From Gracilimonas sp. (GTDB taxonomy: Bacteria; Bacteroidota; Rhodothermia; Balneolales; Balneolaceae): a stretch of DNA of 64,000 bases. Each line of letters opens with the position of its first letter. The stretch's first letter is position 1. The DNA is taken from NCBI RefSeq assembly GCF_040218225.1, contig NZ_JAVJQO010000004.1, positions 372,001-436,000 on the forward strand, in the 5' to 3' direction. Shown one piece after another: positions 45,277-54,211 of the stretch. The notes under the pieces are model-generated. The model made no database searches. It saw only the letters and a list, made by a program, of their open reading frames with translations, and was not told where the DNA came from. The translations under genes were made by a program, and so were the position numbers.

Positions 45277-45306
45277 TAGATAGAGAACAATTTAAATACT
45301 TATTTA

Positions 45307-46521
45307 ATGAGCAGAACAAATAAGGGCTTTTTTTCCTTATGTATTTCACTGTTAACCCTAGCTATAATTTTTAATGGATGTGAGGATCCCGGAAGCGTTG
45401 GTGGCGAATTTGTAGAACGGCCTACCCTAACTTTCGATACTCTCACAGTATCAAATACAGAGGCGCTTAGCTATAACGGATATTCCGGGAGACCTGATCA
45501 AATCCCATTTGGCAGCTATTCGGATCCTGTTTTTGGTGACGTTAATGTTTTAACACTTTTACAGCCCGCCAGAAGCCATAACCTTCCCGACTCCATTAGT
45601 ATTGGCGAGGACTTCCTACTTAAACTACAGCTGCAGCTCGACAGCCTCGAAACATATGGTGATACCCTTTCACAATCCGACTTCACTATGTATGAAATCA
45701 ACACACAGTGGAGGGGGCGTTCTTTACGGGTTGACGATGAAATCCAATACGGAACCCAGGTTGGATCTTTCACCGTAGATCAGGAAAAAAATATTATTGT
45801 TGACTTAAGTCAGCAGTGGGTTGATAAATATAAAAGCTATTACTTCAACGATAATGCCAATGCTGATTCGCTTTATGTTTCTGAGTTAAAGGGTATAGCT
45901 TTGGTTTCTAATCAAAACAACGCTAAAATTTCTTTTACACGGCCAGGCAGTGCCCGGTTTATGTTAATAAATGGCGTGAGTTCTGATACTACTGATACCG
46001 TTGGGATTCCATTGCGCGACTTTGGTTTTACGGTAGAACGATCCGGAGCCATTAACTCTCCAAATACTTTTCCTTTACATTCTACCCTCGAAAGCCTGAT
46101 GAAAATCAGCATGCCAGACTCTTTGCTTAAAGCAGAAAGTAACACAAAGAACATAATTCGTGCAGACCTTATTCTTTATGAAGCCGAACAGCTGTTAGAT
46201 GAAAGTCTGCCGGCAAATCATCACAGACCATCCATAAGCCGACTAAATCTGTTCTACGAACGACCTGTTGAACCTGTGTATGAGTATCAGTTTGGTTCAG
46301 CCAATTTTTCCGGAACACCCTCTGAGGAAGACCGCGCAGTCAAAGTCAATGTGACCAATTACGTAAATAATGTGCTTTTTGGGAATGAAAGCCGAAATGA
46401 ATTAATCCTTGGAATAGGCTCTCCCGCCGGGCACCTGCGCTCTACATTATTCTACGACCACACTGCCTCCGATGACCTGAAACCTAAACTAATTATCACC
46501 TCATTATCAGATCAACAGTAA
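45307..46521 (+). CDS. DUF4270-family lipoprotein
   Basis: Lipoprotein signal with lipobox FNGC near residue 25, then about 380 residues rich in beta-type sequence. Opening motifs CEDPGSVGGEFVERPTL and ALSYNGYSGRPDQIPFGSYSDPVFGDV, and the late HLRSTLFYDH plus KPKLIITS, match DUF4270. Function is unknown. It is probably on the outer membrane. Its stop overlaps the next start by one base, so it is likely translated together with the barrel protein, and the GlgA-like gene lies 30 bp upstream. Confidence 0.85.
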   Translation: MSRTNKGFFSLCISLLTLAIIFNGCEDPGSVGGEFVERPTLTFDTLTVSNTEALSYNGYSGRPDQIPFGSYSDPVFGDVNVLTLLQPARSHNLPDSISIGEDFLLKLQLQLDSLETYGDTLSQSDFTMYEINTQWRGRSLRVDDEIQYGTQVGSFTVDQEKNIIVDLSQQWVDKYKSYYFNDNANADSLYVSELKGIALVSNQNNAKISFTRPGSARFMLINGVSSDTTDTVGIPLRDFGFTVERSGAINSPNTFPLHSTLESLMKISMPDSLLKAESNTKNIIRADLILYEAEQLLDESLPANHHRPSISRLNLFYERPVEPVYEYQFGSANFSGTPSEEDRAVKVNVTNYVNNVLFGNESRNELILGIGSPAGHLRSTLFYDHTASDDLKPKLIITSLSDQQ

Positions 46522-47828
46522 TGATGAAGATGAATCGACTTATAATATTAGTCCTGTTATTGCTTCCTGCAAAAGAATTATTGGCTCAAATTGAAGGGGC
46601 CAGCCAAAGCAGAAGTGGTTCCTTTTATTCCCTTTTTGGAGTGGGTTTCCCAACGGATAACAATAACACCAGAGAACTGGGGCTGGGGATTTTAGGAGTC
46701 TCTCTGGATAATATGGATTCCAATTCTCTACAGAACCCTGCTTTATGGGGTAAGAATTTTTTAACGACGGCCTCAACTGGTTTTAACTTGTCACAATTTC
46801 GTGCAACCGGAAGTTCATCCAAAAGTGTAAATCAATTGCTGGAAGCCGGTTATCTTCAGGTTACATTTCCTGTAATTAGGGAAAAGCTGGGTATTTCCGG
46901 ATCGGTGTACTCCGTAACCCGCTCAAATTATCGTTTTGTAAATATAGATTCTACCGTCTCCTCTCCCGACAATGTAATTAATTATGCTTCAGATGTACGA
47001 GGAGCCGGGGGAATCAATAAGATTGAAGCCGGCATTGGCTGGACTATAAATAAGAATATTTCTGTGGGGTATGCGCCTTCACTAACTTTTATTTCACAAA
47101 ATAATTCAGAGGATGTGTTTTTTAGTCAATCAGGCTATACAACCAGCAACTCTGACAGTAAAGTAACAGGCACAACCATAGGACATCGCTTTGGCGCGCT
47201 GTTCTCTTTCAATAATTTATTTCGTTCTAATGATCGCATAAGCCTTGGGGCTTCTGCTACTCTGCCAATTACTATTGATGCCCAGGAAAAGACTACTGTT
47301 ACAAAATTTGTGAATGGGCAGGAGCAAGAAGTTCCTTTAAGAGGGGCTCAGGAAGGAGAAATCACATTGCCTCTAGAAATAAATGCCGGATTGACTTATT
47401 ATCCAACCAGCTTAGTTAATTTTTCACTTGAAGGTCTTTATGAACAGTGGAGTGATTATGAATCCGCCTTTGACCCAAATAGTGAATTATCATACATGAG
47501 CGACAGGATTAAAGCTGGTTTAGGAGCTGAATATCACCCTTACAGAACGAATTCATCCAGTTTTTGGTCAAACTTTAGGTACGGCGGTGGGATTTCTTAT
47601 GACTCAGGCCACCTTAATATTGAGGGGCAAGACATAAGCACTCTTTGGTTTTCTGCTGGTTTAGGAATAATTTCTCCTGATCCAAGGTCACGCTCTTCTG
47701 TGGATATAAGTATCCGCTACGGGTTGAGAGGAACCACTAATAATAACTTAATAAGAGAAAAAATTTGGGCGCTGAACTTGTCCATTAATTTATCAGAGCT
47801 TATGTTTTTCCGACAAAAACTTAATTAA
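46521..47828 (+). CDS. Outer-membrane beta-barrel protein, FadL/OmpA-barrel-like
   Basis: A signal peptide (IILVLLLLPAKELLA) and a barrel-type composition with many alternating hydrophobic strands. Phrases such as SLQNPALWGKNF, GYLQVTFPVIREKLGISGSVYS, GYAPSLTFISQ and WALNLSINLSELMFFRQKLN (last strand with terminal aromatic) fit an outer-membrane beta-barrel of about 14 strands. The opening resembles FadL/PorV-type porins. No substrate is known. It is coupled to the DUF4270 lipoprotein by a one-base overlap, which suggests a shared complex at the outer membrane. Confidence 0.75.
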   Translation: MMKMNRLIILVLLLLPAKELLAQIEGASQSRSGSFYSLFGVGFPTDNNNTRELGLGILGVSLDNMDSNSLQNPALWGKNFLTTASTGFNLSQFRATGSSSKSVNQLLEAGYLQVTFPVIREKLGISGSVYSVTRSNYRFVNIDSTVSSPDNVINYASDVRGAGGINKIEAGIGWTINKNISVGYAPSLTFISQNNSEDVFFSQSGYTTSNSDSKVTGTTIGHRFGALFSFNNLFRSNDRISLGASATLPITIDAQEKTTVTKFVNGQEQEVPLRGAQEGEITLPLEINAGLTYYPTSLVNFSLEGLYEQWSDYESAFDPNSELSYMSDRIKAGLGAEYHPYRTNSSSFWSNFRYGGGISYDSGHLNIEGQDISTLWFSAGLGIISPDPRSRSSVDISIRYGLRGTTNNNLIREKIWALNLSINLSELMFFRQKLN

Positions 47829-47904
47829 GCTGAAACTCACTTATATAATAATTAAACTATCTGATTAGTTTATTAGTTAAAATGGTATAAACAACACAAG
47901 ATCG

Positions 47905-49236
47905 ATGAAGCAATTAATAACACTTATAGGGATTCTTTTTGTTAGCTCTTCCCTCACACATGCGCAAGCAAATTGTAAACAAACCCCTCCTGATGGGCTT
48001 TCTCCATTAGCAGCTTATTCTCTTTTTTACTCTAATTATAAGAATGGAGATTATGAGTTTGCCCTCAAATATGGAAAATGGATGGCATGTGCACAGCCAG
48101 AAAAACTCGAAGGCAACCCTCAGTTTAAACTGGAGACACAGTATAACCGTCTGGTTACTATTTATGAAGAAATTGCAAGAGGCAAACAAGACCCGGGCGC
48201 AAGATCCGCACACCTTGACACTGCTTTAACACTGTTAAATGAAAGCCTCGAACTTTTTGGCAATAATCAGGAAAGCCGTTTTGATATTATCTTTAAACGT
48301 GGCCGTTTCTACCAGCAGAACTATGATTATATCGATAATGGCCTTCAAAAAGCTTATGCTGATTACGCCCAGCTGTTCGATATTAATGCCCAGAGAGCTA
48401 TTGAAATGGGTGATGGGTATTACCTGCGACAGGCCCTCGGCAACCTCGTAGATAAAGGCAACAAGGAAAAAGCACAGGCTTTAATAGATACTGTAAAACC
48501 TCTTGTAGAGGGAGAGAAGCTTGAGTATATAGAGGAGCAGCAGCAGAAACTTCTTGGTTCTCCGGAAGAGCAGGTTGCTTATTTTACACCAATAGTAAAA
48601 GAAAATCCTAAAGACCTGGCTGCATGGAAAGCCTTAGAAAGTGCTTATGAAGAGCTGGAAAATCGTCAAAAGCGTAAAGAAGCGCTTATAAAGATCAATG
48701 AGCTTGAACCTACGTATGATTCAGCACTACAGCTTGCCGAGCTTGCAAAAGGTAATGCAAACTATGCTGAAGCCGCAAAGTACTTTAAAGAAGCCTTAGA
48801 TCGCGCTTCTGCAGAAAAAGACAAAGTTCAGCTTTATCTTGACCTGGCAGATGTTAATATTAGTCTTGAAAAACTTAGCGCTGCTAAAAGCAATGTACAA
48901 AGTGCCTTAAAAATTGAGCCAAAAAATGGTAATGCATACATCAAGATGGCAACCATTTACGGGGCTGCTGTTACTCAATGTACCAGCGACCGTAAGCTTG
49001 AAGCACAAGATCGTGTTGTTTATTGGTTAGTTGTTGATTACCTCAACCGGGCTAAAAAAGAAGACCCTTCAGTGGCAAGTACGGTTAACAGGCAACTTCC
49101 AAACTTTGAAGCTGTTACACCTTCAACAGAGGATAAGTTCTTCACTCTTAATCTTGAGAATGGACAACAAATTAAAGTAGATGGTTCTCTGATGCCTTGC
49201 TACAGCTGGATAAATGAATCCACTACCGTTAGGTAA
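47905..49236 (+). CDS. Secreted TPR-repeat protein
   Basis: A signal peptide ending near AQA, then about 420 residues of tetratricopeptide-like helical repeats. Examples are AYSLFYSNYKNGDYEFALKYGKW near the start, AAWKALESAYEELENRQKRKEALIKINELEPTY and AKYFKEALDRASAEKDKVQLYLDLADVNI in the middle. The end (FTLNLENGQQIKVDGSLMPC) is not TPR. A periplasmic scaffold role is likely. It begins 76 bp after the barrel gene and is followed by a strong terminator. Confidence 0.8.
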   Translation: MKQLITLIGILFVSSSLTHAQANCKQTPPDGLSPLAAYSLFYSNYKNGDYEFALKYGKWMACAQPEKLEGNPQFKLETQYNRLVTIYEEIARGKQDPGARSAHLDTALTLLNESLELFGNNQESRFDIIFKRGRFYQQNYDYIDNGLQKAYADYAQLFDINAQRAIEMGDGYYLRQALGNLVDKGNKEKAQALIDTVKPLVEGEKLEYIEEQQQKLLGSPEEQVAYFTPIVKENPKDLAAWKALESAYEELENRQKRKEALIKINELEPTYDSALQLAELAKGNANYAEAAKYFKEALDRASAEKDKVQLYLDLADVNISLEKLSAAKSNVQSALKIEPKNGNAYIKMATIYGAAVTQCTSDRKLEAQDRVVYWLVVDYLNRAKKEDPSVASTVNRQLPNFEAVTPSTEDKFFTLNLENGQQIKVDGSLMPCYSWINESTTVR

Positions 49237-49292
49237 TTGGATTGGGTATCAACAAAAACATTTGTATCTTTTTCTTATCTACTTAAACAAAT

Positions 49293-49325
49293 GGTGCGGA
49301 TTTATAAACTCCGCACCTCTTTTTT
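49293..49325 (+). terminator. Strong intrinsic terminator between the TPR gene and rho
   Basis: GGTGCGGA at 49293-49300 pairs with TCCGCACC at 49310-49317, with a T-rich tail from 49318. It separates the TPR transcript from the rho transcript. Confidence 0.85.
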
Positions 49326-49408
49326 CCCTTCCCTCCTTTTCAATTCATAAACATATTTGAATCTCACTTTTCGATTTCGGGAGAAGGATTAATAACATAC
49401 AGAAGCTA

Positions 49409-50626
49409 ATGGCACGTAGAAAAAATCGTAATAAGAACAAACGAAACCGCAATAACAATAATAGTAAGGGCGGTAACGTATTCATCCCTAAATTTTACTG
49501 GAAAAACAACCAGGGGATTGCAGGCAGATATGCTGGCGTTCTGGAAATCAACTCCAAGGGTTGGGGCTTTATCAGAAAACTGGATTACGAATTTTCATAT
49601 CAACCACAAGACCCATTTTTAAAACCTGATGAAGTAAAAGAGCTTGATTTGCGTCCAGGGCTGGTTTTAGAGGGAGAGTTTGAAGAAGACAATAAAGGCC
49701 ATAAACATGTAGCCTCAGTTGAAATAGTGAATGGCCGCCCTGTTGAGGCCTGGACTAAGTCGAGCCGGTTTGAGCGACAGACACCTATTATGCCTGTTGA
49801 CTGGATTAAAATGGGTCATAACGCCGATGATGTTGAAATGCGGGTATTAGACTTGGTAGCCCCCATAGGAAAGGGCCAGCGCTCTTTGATTGTAGCTCCT
49901 CCACGTACCGGTAAAACCGTTCTTCTTAAAAAAATTGCCAAATCTCTTAACGATAACTATCCCGATGATCTTCATGTAAGTGTACTCTTGGTTGATGAAC
50001 GCCCCGAGGAGGTCACCGACTTCATCCGCTCTACCCAGGCCGAGGTATTCGCTTCATCCAATGATAAAAACACTCAAAGCCATATCCGTATTACCGAAAT
50101 GGCTCTCGGATATGCAAAACGAAAGGCAGAGATGGGAGAAGACTCCGTTCTTTTGATTGATTCATTGACCCGTCTTGGACGAGCTTATAATGCTGTTCAA
50201 TCAAACAGCGGAAGAACACTCTCTGGCGGTTTAGACATTCGCGCTCTGGAAATTCCCAAGAAGATTTTTGGGTCGGCCCGTAAAATTGAAGGGGGCGGCT
50301 CGCTTACTATTATCGCGACCTGCCTGATTGAAACCAACTCGCGAATGGATGACCTTATTTTTGAGGAATTCAAAGGAACCGGCAATATGGAGTTAGTTCT
50401 GGATCGTGAGCTAGCCAACGACCGTATTTACCCCGCTATCAACATTGCGGCTTCCGGTACAAGAAATGAGCACAAGTTCATCACCGATTCTCTGGAAGAG
50501 CGCAATATGGTGAGAAGATACCTGCTCAAGAAATCCCCAAAAGAATCAATGTTAGGCCTTCTGAAAGTGCTTAAAAACACCGACAGCAATCAAGAGTTGC
50601 TCAACCAGATTGCCGCTTTAGCTTAA
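49409..50626 (+). CDS. rho: Transcription termination factor Rho, short divergent form
   Basis: An RNA-dependent ATPase of 405 residues. The N-terminus is Asn/Arg/Lys-rich (MARRKNRNKNKRNRNNNN) instead of the usual helical domain. The OB domain (RYAGVLEINSKGWGFIR) is present. The P-loop is APPRTGKTVLL, Walker B is LLIDSLTRLGRAYNAVQ, the catalytic Glu segment is VLLVDERPEEVTDF and the R-loop region is GGGSLTIIATCLIETN. All catalytic parts look intact. Many Bacteroidota encode a longer Rho, so this may be a second form; I cannot tell from the window. Confidence 0.93.
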   Translation: MARRKNRNKNKRNRNNNNSKGGNVFIPKFYWKNNQGIAGRYAGVLEINSKGWGFIRKLDYEFSYQPQDPFLKPDEVKELDLRPGLVLEGEFEEDNKGHKHVASVEIVNGRPVEAWTKSSRFERQTPIMPVDWIKMGHNADDVEMRVLDLVAPIGKGQRSLIVAPPRTGKTVLLKKIAKSLNDNYPDDLHVSVLLVDERPEEVTDFIRSTQAEVFASSNDKNTQSHIRITEMALGYAKRKAEMGEDSVLLIDSLTRLGRAYNAVQSNSGRTLSGGLDIRALEIPKKIFGSARKIEGGGSLTIIATCLIETNSRMDDLIFEEFKGTGNMELVLDRELANDRIYPAINIAASGTRNEHKFITDSLEERNMVRRYLLKKSPKESMLGLLKVLKNTDSNQELLNQIAALA

Positions 50627-50689
50627 GATTCCTGCTTTCCAAGGAATAACTTCTAACTCGTTCCTGACGCTCTGCGCCGGAACAATGAA

Positions 50690-51010
50690 TCACGCTACGG
50701 GCACAGATGGGTCTATTTCTGAAGCCCAGGCTTTCATTCCGCCCTTGAGGTTAGCCACATTTTCGAAACCCTGACTTTCAAGATATGAAGCTGCCCTTGA
50801 ACTCCGGTTTCCACTGCGGCACATCACGATCACTTCTGCATCTTTTTTATCTTCGAGTTCTTTCTTCCTGTTTTCGAGCTGACCCAATGGTATATGCTCA
50901 CCATCAAGGTTTGAAACAAGGTATTCAACATCTTCACGGACATCCAGCAGGAAGAAATCTTTGTCCGCTTCTCTTTTCTCTTTAAGCTCTTGTACTGTTA
51001 CTTCTTTCAT
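50690..51010 (-). CDS. Single-domain rhodanese-like sulfurtransferase
   Basis: 106 residues with one rhodanese domain. The active-site Cys is in VMCRSGNRSSRAAS near residue 61, a typical C-R-S-G-N-R loop of active single-domain rhodaneses. DKDFFLLDVREDVEYLVS at the N-terminus is the usual CDC25-like signature. It moves sulfane sulfur between thiols; the acceptor is unknown. It is the last gene of a minus-strand run behind lptB with a 4-bp gap. Confidence 0.9.
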   Translation of the reverse strand: MKEVTVQELKEKREADKDFFLLDVREDVEYLVSNLDGEHIPLGQLENRKKELEDKKDAEVIVMCRSGNRSSRAASYLESQGFENVANLKGGMKAWASEIDPSVPVA

Positions 51011-51014
51011 GTTT

Positions 51015-51782
51015 TTATTCTGATTCTGAGGTGTAACGGTCTAGTTTAAATTGTTTTCCAAGATACAGCTGTTTTGCTTTCTCATCTTCTGCCAACTTAT
51101 CTGCTGACCCCTCCATTAAGATCTTTCCTTCAAACATCAGGTAGGCTCTGTCAGTTATAGCAAGGGTCTCGTGTACATTATGATCGGTAATCAAAATCCC
51201 GATATTCTGATGGCGCAACCCTGACACAATTTGCTGAATATCTTCTACAGCAATTGGGTCTACCCCGGCAAACGGTTCATCCAATAAAATAAACTTAGGA
51301 TCGGTTACAAGTGCCCGGGCTATTTCCGTTCGCCTTCTCTCACCACCAGATAAGCTGTATCCTTTACTGTTTACTACTTTATGAAGGCCAAACTCTTCAA
51401 TGAGTTTGTCTACCTTAATATCAATTTCCTTTTTGGGTATGGAAAGAAACTGAAGAACCGACTCAAGATTTTCACGAACGGTCAGGTTTCGAAAAACACT
51501 GGCTTCCTGAGCTAAATACCCAATTCCCATGCGAGCTCTTTTATACATCGGCTCACCGGTCAAATTCTTTTCATTCAGAAATATTTTTCCTGCATTTGGA
51601 CGAACCAACCCGACCATCATATAAAAAGTAGTGGTTTTACCCGCACCATTAGGGCCTAGAAGCCCTACAACTTCCCCTTGTTTCACATTAATCGACACAT
51701 TATCCACAACCGTGCGTTTGCGATAGCGTTTGACAAGGCCTTCGCTGTGAAGCGTCAATTCCGGTTGTGTTTCTGTGCTCAT
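51015..51782 (-). CDS. lptB: LPS export ABC transporter ATPase LptB
   Basis: Powers removal of lipopolysaccharide from the inner membrane with LptFGC. Walker A is GPNGAGKTT near residue 40, the signature is [15 protein letters not shown] and Walker B is [13 protein letters not shown]. The sequence [18 protein letters not shown] is typical of LptB. At 255 residues it fits. Genes for lptFG or lptA are not in the window. It is in the purS-clpS-purQ-lptB-rhodanese run, 10 bp after purQ. Confidence 0.92.
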   Translation of the reverse strand: MSTETQPELTLHSEGLVKRYRKRTVVDNVSINVKQGEVVGLLGPNGAGKTTTFYMMVGLVRPNAGKIFLNEKNLTGEPMYKRARMGIGYLAQEASVFRNLTVRENLESVLQFLSIPKKEIDIKVDKLIEEFGLHKVVNSKGYSLSGGERRRTEIARALVTDPKFILLDEPFAGVDPIAVEDIQQIVSGLRHQNIGILITDHNVHETLAITDRAYLMFEGKILMEGSADKLAEDEKAKQLYLGKQFKLDRYTSESE

Positions 51783-51792
51783 ATCAGTGTGA

Positions 51793-52491
51793 TTAAGCTA
51801 CCGAAAGGGAGTTTAGAATAGACTCAAAAATGGGTTTCCCGTCTTCGGATCCCAGGATTTTTTCCATCGCCCTTTCGGGGTGGGGCATCATCCCAAGAAC
51901 GTTTCTTCCTTTGTTGCAGATACCTGCAATATGGTCAATAGAGCCGTTGAAGTTAGCCTCTTCTGTCAGGTCACCATTGACATCACAGTATCTAAATAAA
52001 ACCTGATCATTATCCTGAAGAGATTTCAACCCCGCCTGATCGATAAAGTAATTTCCCTCACCATGTGAAACCGGAATATCAAATACGCTTCCTTCTTCGA
52101 GTGAGTTTGTGAAAAGAGAATCTGTGCTTTCGCAGCGGATGAACACATTCTTACAAACGAATTTAAGTTTATGGTTGTGCATCATTGCGCCGGGGATAAG
52201 TCCTGCTTCCAGTAAAATCTGAAATCCATTGCAAATACCCATTACTGGTCCGCCTTTATCTGCAAATTTAACTACTTCCTGCATAATGGGAGAGAAGCGG
52301 GCAATTGCTCCGGACCGAAGATAATCTCCATATGAGAATCCTCCCGGAATAATCAAAAAGTCGATACCTGAAAGGTCGGTGTCTTTGTGCCAGAGGAACT
52401 TAACATCGCAATTCATTACATGCTTCATGGCATGATATGCGTCATGATCGCAATTAGAGCCGGGAAATACTACTACGCCAAATGTGGCCAT
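51793..52491 (-). CDS. purQ: Phosphoribosylformylglycinamidine synthase, glutaminase subunit PurQ
   Basis: Supplies ammonia to PurL in purine synthesis. I chose ATG at 52491 ([19 protein letters not shown]) because a longer frame would run back into clpS. The nucleophile Cys is in [15 protein letters not shown] near residue 88, and the His-Glu pair is in [10 protein letters not shown] near the end. At 232 residues it fits. It works with PurS (52830-53075); PurL is not in the window. Confidence 0.94.
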   Translation of the reverse strand: MATFGVVVFPGSNCDHDAYHAMKHVMNCDVKFLWHKDTDLSGIDFLIIPGGFSYGDYLRSGAIARFSPIMQEVVKFADKGGPVMGICNGFQILLEAGLIPGAMMHNHKLKFVCKNVFIRCESTDSLFTNSLEEGSVFDIPVSHGEGNYFIDQAGLKSLQDNDQVLFRYCDVNGDLTEEANFNGSIDHIAGICNKGRNVLGMMPHPERAMEKILGSEDGKPIFESILNSLSVA

Positions 52492-52496
52492 TTTCT

Positions 52497-52826
52497 TTAT
52501 CCTTTTATTTCGGTAACAAGTTGAATTTCTTTTAAAACACCATCGATACGAAGGCACTCTTCAAACTCGCCTTCATGCACCAGGGCTTTTCCTTCGTTGT
52601 GAACTTTCCAGGTTTTTTCTTCGGCTTCAGATAAACTGCAACCAGTGGCTTTCATCAGCTGGGAAATCACCTCTTCAAAGGTATGAATGTCATCATCATA
52701 AAGAATCAGTCGCCATGGTGTATTAACCGCATCTTTGACCTCTTCTTTCTCTTTGGTTTCTGTGGTTTCTTCTACTTCCGTCCCAGACAACACGAGTTCA
52801 TCGATATGTTGAGCAACCGGAAACAT
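52497..52826 (-). CDS. clpS: ClpS-type protease adaptor
   Basis: Delivers N-degron substrates to ClpA/ClpC. The 109 residues have an acidic N-terminal tail (TEVEETTETKEKEEVKD), then the core: WRLILYDDDIHTFEEVISQLMKATGCS, EAEEKTWKVHNEGKALVHEG and the end LKEIQLVTEIKG. WRLILYDDDIHTFE is the usual binding-pocket start with the conserved Asp and His. It sits between purS (3 bp upstream) and purQ (5 bp downstream), a position not seen in most genomes I know. Confidence 0.9.
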   Translation of the reverse strand: MFPVAQHIDELVLSGTEVEETTETKEKEEVKDAVNTPWRLILYDDDIHTFEEVISQLMKATGCSLSEAEEKTWKVHNEGKALVHEGEFEECLRIDGVLKEIQLVTEIKG

Positions 52827-52829
52827 GAA

Positions 52830-53075
52830 TCAGGATTCGATGGTAATTTCGAAATCTTCCATCACTTCATTGGCCAGCAATTGTGCACAGGCTGACTCTA
52901 CAATTTCTTTTGCTGCTGCTTCATCTTTTGCATCTACATCCAGTTCAATGAATTTACCAATTCGAACCTGCTGAACTTCATTTAAACCAAGATTCTGAAG
53001 AGCATGATGAGCAGCTTTACCTTTGGGGTCCAAAATAGATGGACGGAGCGTTACATTTACTTTCGCTTTGTACAT
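52830..53075 (-). CDS. purS: Phosphoribosylformylglycinamidine synthase subunit PurS
   Basis: The small bridging subunit that joins PurL and PurQ. The 81 residues have the usual pattern: YKAKVNVTLRPSILDPKGKAAHHAL at the start, then VQQVRIGKFIELDVDAK and a C-terminal NEVMEDFEI. It is the first gene of the minus-strand run. A TAACTTTG promoter match lies 25 bp upstream. Confidence 0.93.
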   Translation of the reverse strand: MYKAKVNVTLRPSILDPKGKAAHHALQNLGLNEVQQVRIGKFIELDVDAKDEAAAKEIVESACAQLLANEVMEDFEITIES

Positions 53076-53100
53076 AGTCGGGCTTCGTTTAAGTGAGTGC

Positions 53101-53108
53101 CAAAGTTA
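53101..53108 (-). promoter_or_regulatory. -7 element upstream of purS
   Basis: On the minus strand TAACTTTG, an exact TAnnTTTG match, lies 25 bp before the purS ATG. Confidence 0.5.
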
Positions 53109-53242
53109 ACCTTTCTGCAACTTAGCTGCTAACTTGGATTAAGGATTGACTCCCATTTGTTCACAGCCATGGATGGCTTGCTTGTGTACTTGAAGAGATG
53201 CCTTGCCTTGGTTGAATATCTTTCAGTTTACAAGCATGGGCT

Positions 53243-54157
53243 TTAGCCTTGTGCAACCTTCAACACAATTCTTTCTTTCATCTCTTTGACAGACAGCTCT
53301 TCCGCTTCCAGCCAGTGAATAAACTCCCATCGTCTGAACCAGGTAATTTGTCGTTTCGCATATCGCCGGGTACTTGTTTTGATTTTTTCGATGGCTTTTT
53401 CCAGCGACCAATCTCCGTCCAGGTATTTGATAATCTCTTTATACCCCACGGTGTTTAGCGATTGTAGTTCTTTGGAATGACCCGCCTCCAGTATGGACTT
53501 AACCTCCTCTGCCAAACCTTGCTCCATCATATTATCCACCCGTCGGTTGATGCGGCTGTAAAGCTTTTCCCGTGGCCACCTCAACCCAAATACGATGGTA
53601 TTTTCATCGGGCTGAATTTTATCATTACTGTGAAAACTGCTGAAAGGCTTTCCGGTTTGCATCCACACATCCAGTGCCCGGATAATCCGCTGACGATTCA
53701 TTCCGTCCATTTTGTCTGCGTATTCAGGATCCACTTCTTTTAGCATGCCAAAAATTGATTTAAGTCCTTCGCTTTCGATTCGACTTTCCAGCTTTTCGAT
53801 GTTTTCCTCATCCGATTCCGGCATCTCGTTAAAGGGTTGAATCAGGCTTTGGAGATGAAGAGTACTTCCCCCTACAAAAAACACATGCTCTGAGCTCTCT
53901 AGAATTTCTTTTTCCCATTGCTCAGCTCGCTTTTGAAAATCCATAGCTGAGTCATCTTCATCCAGCTCGAGCAGGGAAATATTATAATGTTGAACCCGAT
54001 CTAATTCTTCAGATGAAGGTTTAGCAGTTCCAATATCAATATGCTTATAGCATTGCCGGGAATCAGCTGAAATGATCGATGTACCTAGTTCCTCTGCAAG
54101 CTGAAGGGAAAGCTCGGTTTTGCCAGCTGCGGTAGGACCTAAAAGTATAATTCGCAA
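53243..54157 (-). CDS. miaA: tRNA dimethylallyltransferase MiaA
   Basis: Adds the dimethylallyl group to A37 of tRNAs that read UNN codons. The ATP loop is LGPTAAGKTELS at the N-terminus, then SADSRQCYKHIDIGTAKPS, and WFRRWEFIHWLEAEE near the end. At 304 residues it fits. The frame opens at TTG 54157 with no nearby ATG; the -7 element TATCTTTT lies 30 bp upstream and supports this start. It is downstream of the PorV/PorQ-family gene. Confidence 0.95.
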   Translation of the reverse strand: MRIILLGPTAAGKTELSLQLAEELGTSIISADSRQCYKHIDIGTAKPSSEELDRVQHYNISLLELDEDDSAMDFQKRAEQWEKEILESSEHVFFVGGSTLHLQSLIQPFNEMPESDEENIEKLESRIESEGLKSIFGMLKEVDPEYADKMDGMNRQRIIRALDVWMQTGKPFSSFHSNDKIQPDENTIVFGLRWPREKLYSRINRRVDNMMEQGLAEEVKSILEAGHSKELQSLNTVGYKEIIKYLDGDWSLEKAIEKIKTSTRRYAKRQITWFRRWEFIHWLEAEELSVKEMKERIVLKVAQG

Positions 54158-54187
54158 AATGTGAAGTTTTGGAATGATCGGATTTCT

Positions 54188-54195
54188 AAAAGATA
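54188..54195 (-). promoter_or_regulatory. -7 element upstream of miaA
   Basis: TATCTTTT on the minus strand lies 30 bp before the TTG start of miaA and helps to decide that start. Confidence 0.45.
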
Positions 54196-54211
54196 AACAA
54201 TATGAAGCTGA

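Noticed and set aside
53076-53242. Possible small RNA or tRNA between purS and miaA
   Set aside because: I found no cloverleaf or T-loop pattern; only a short AGCCAT/ATGGCT palindrome is visible.
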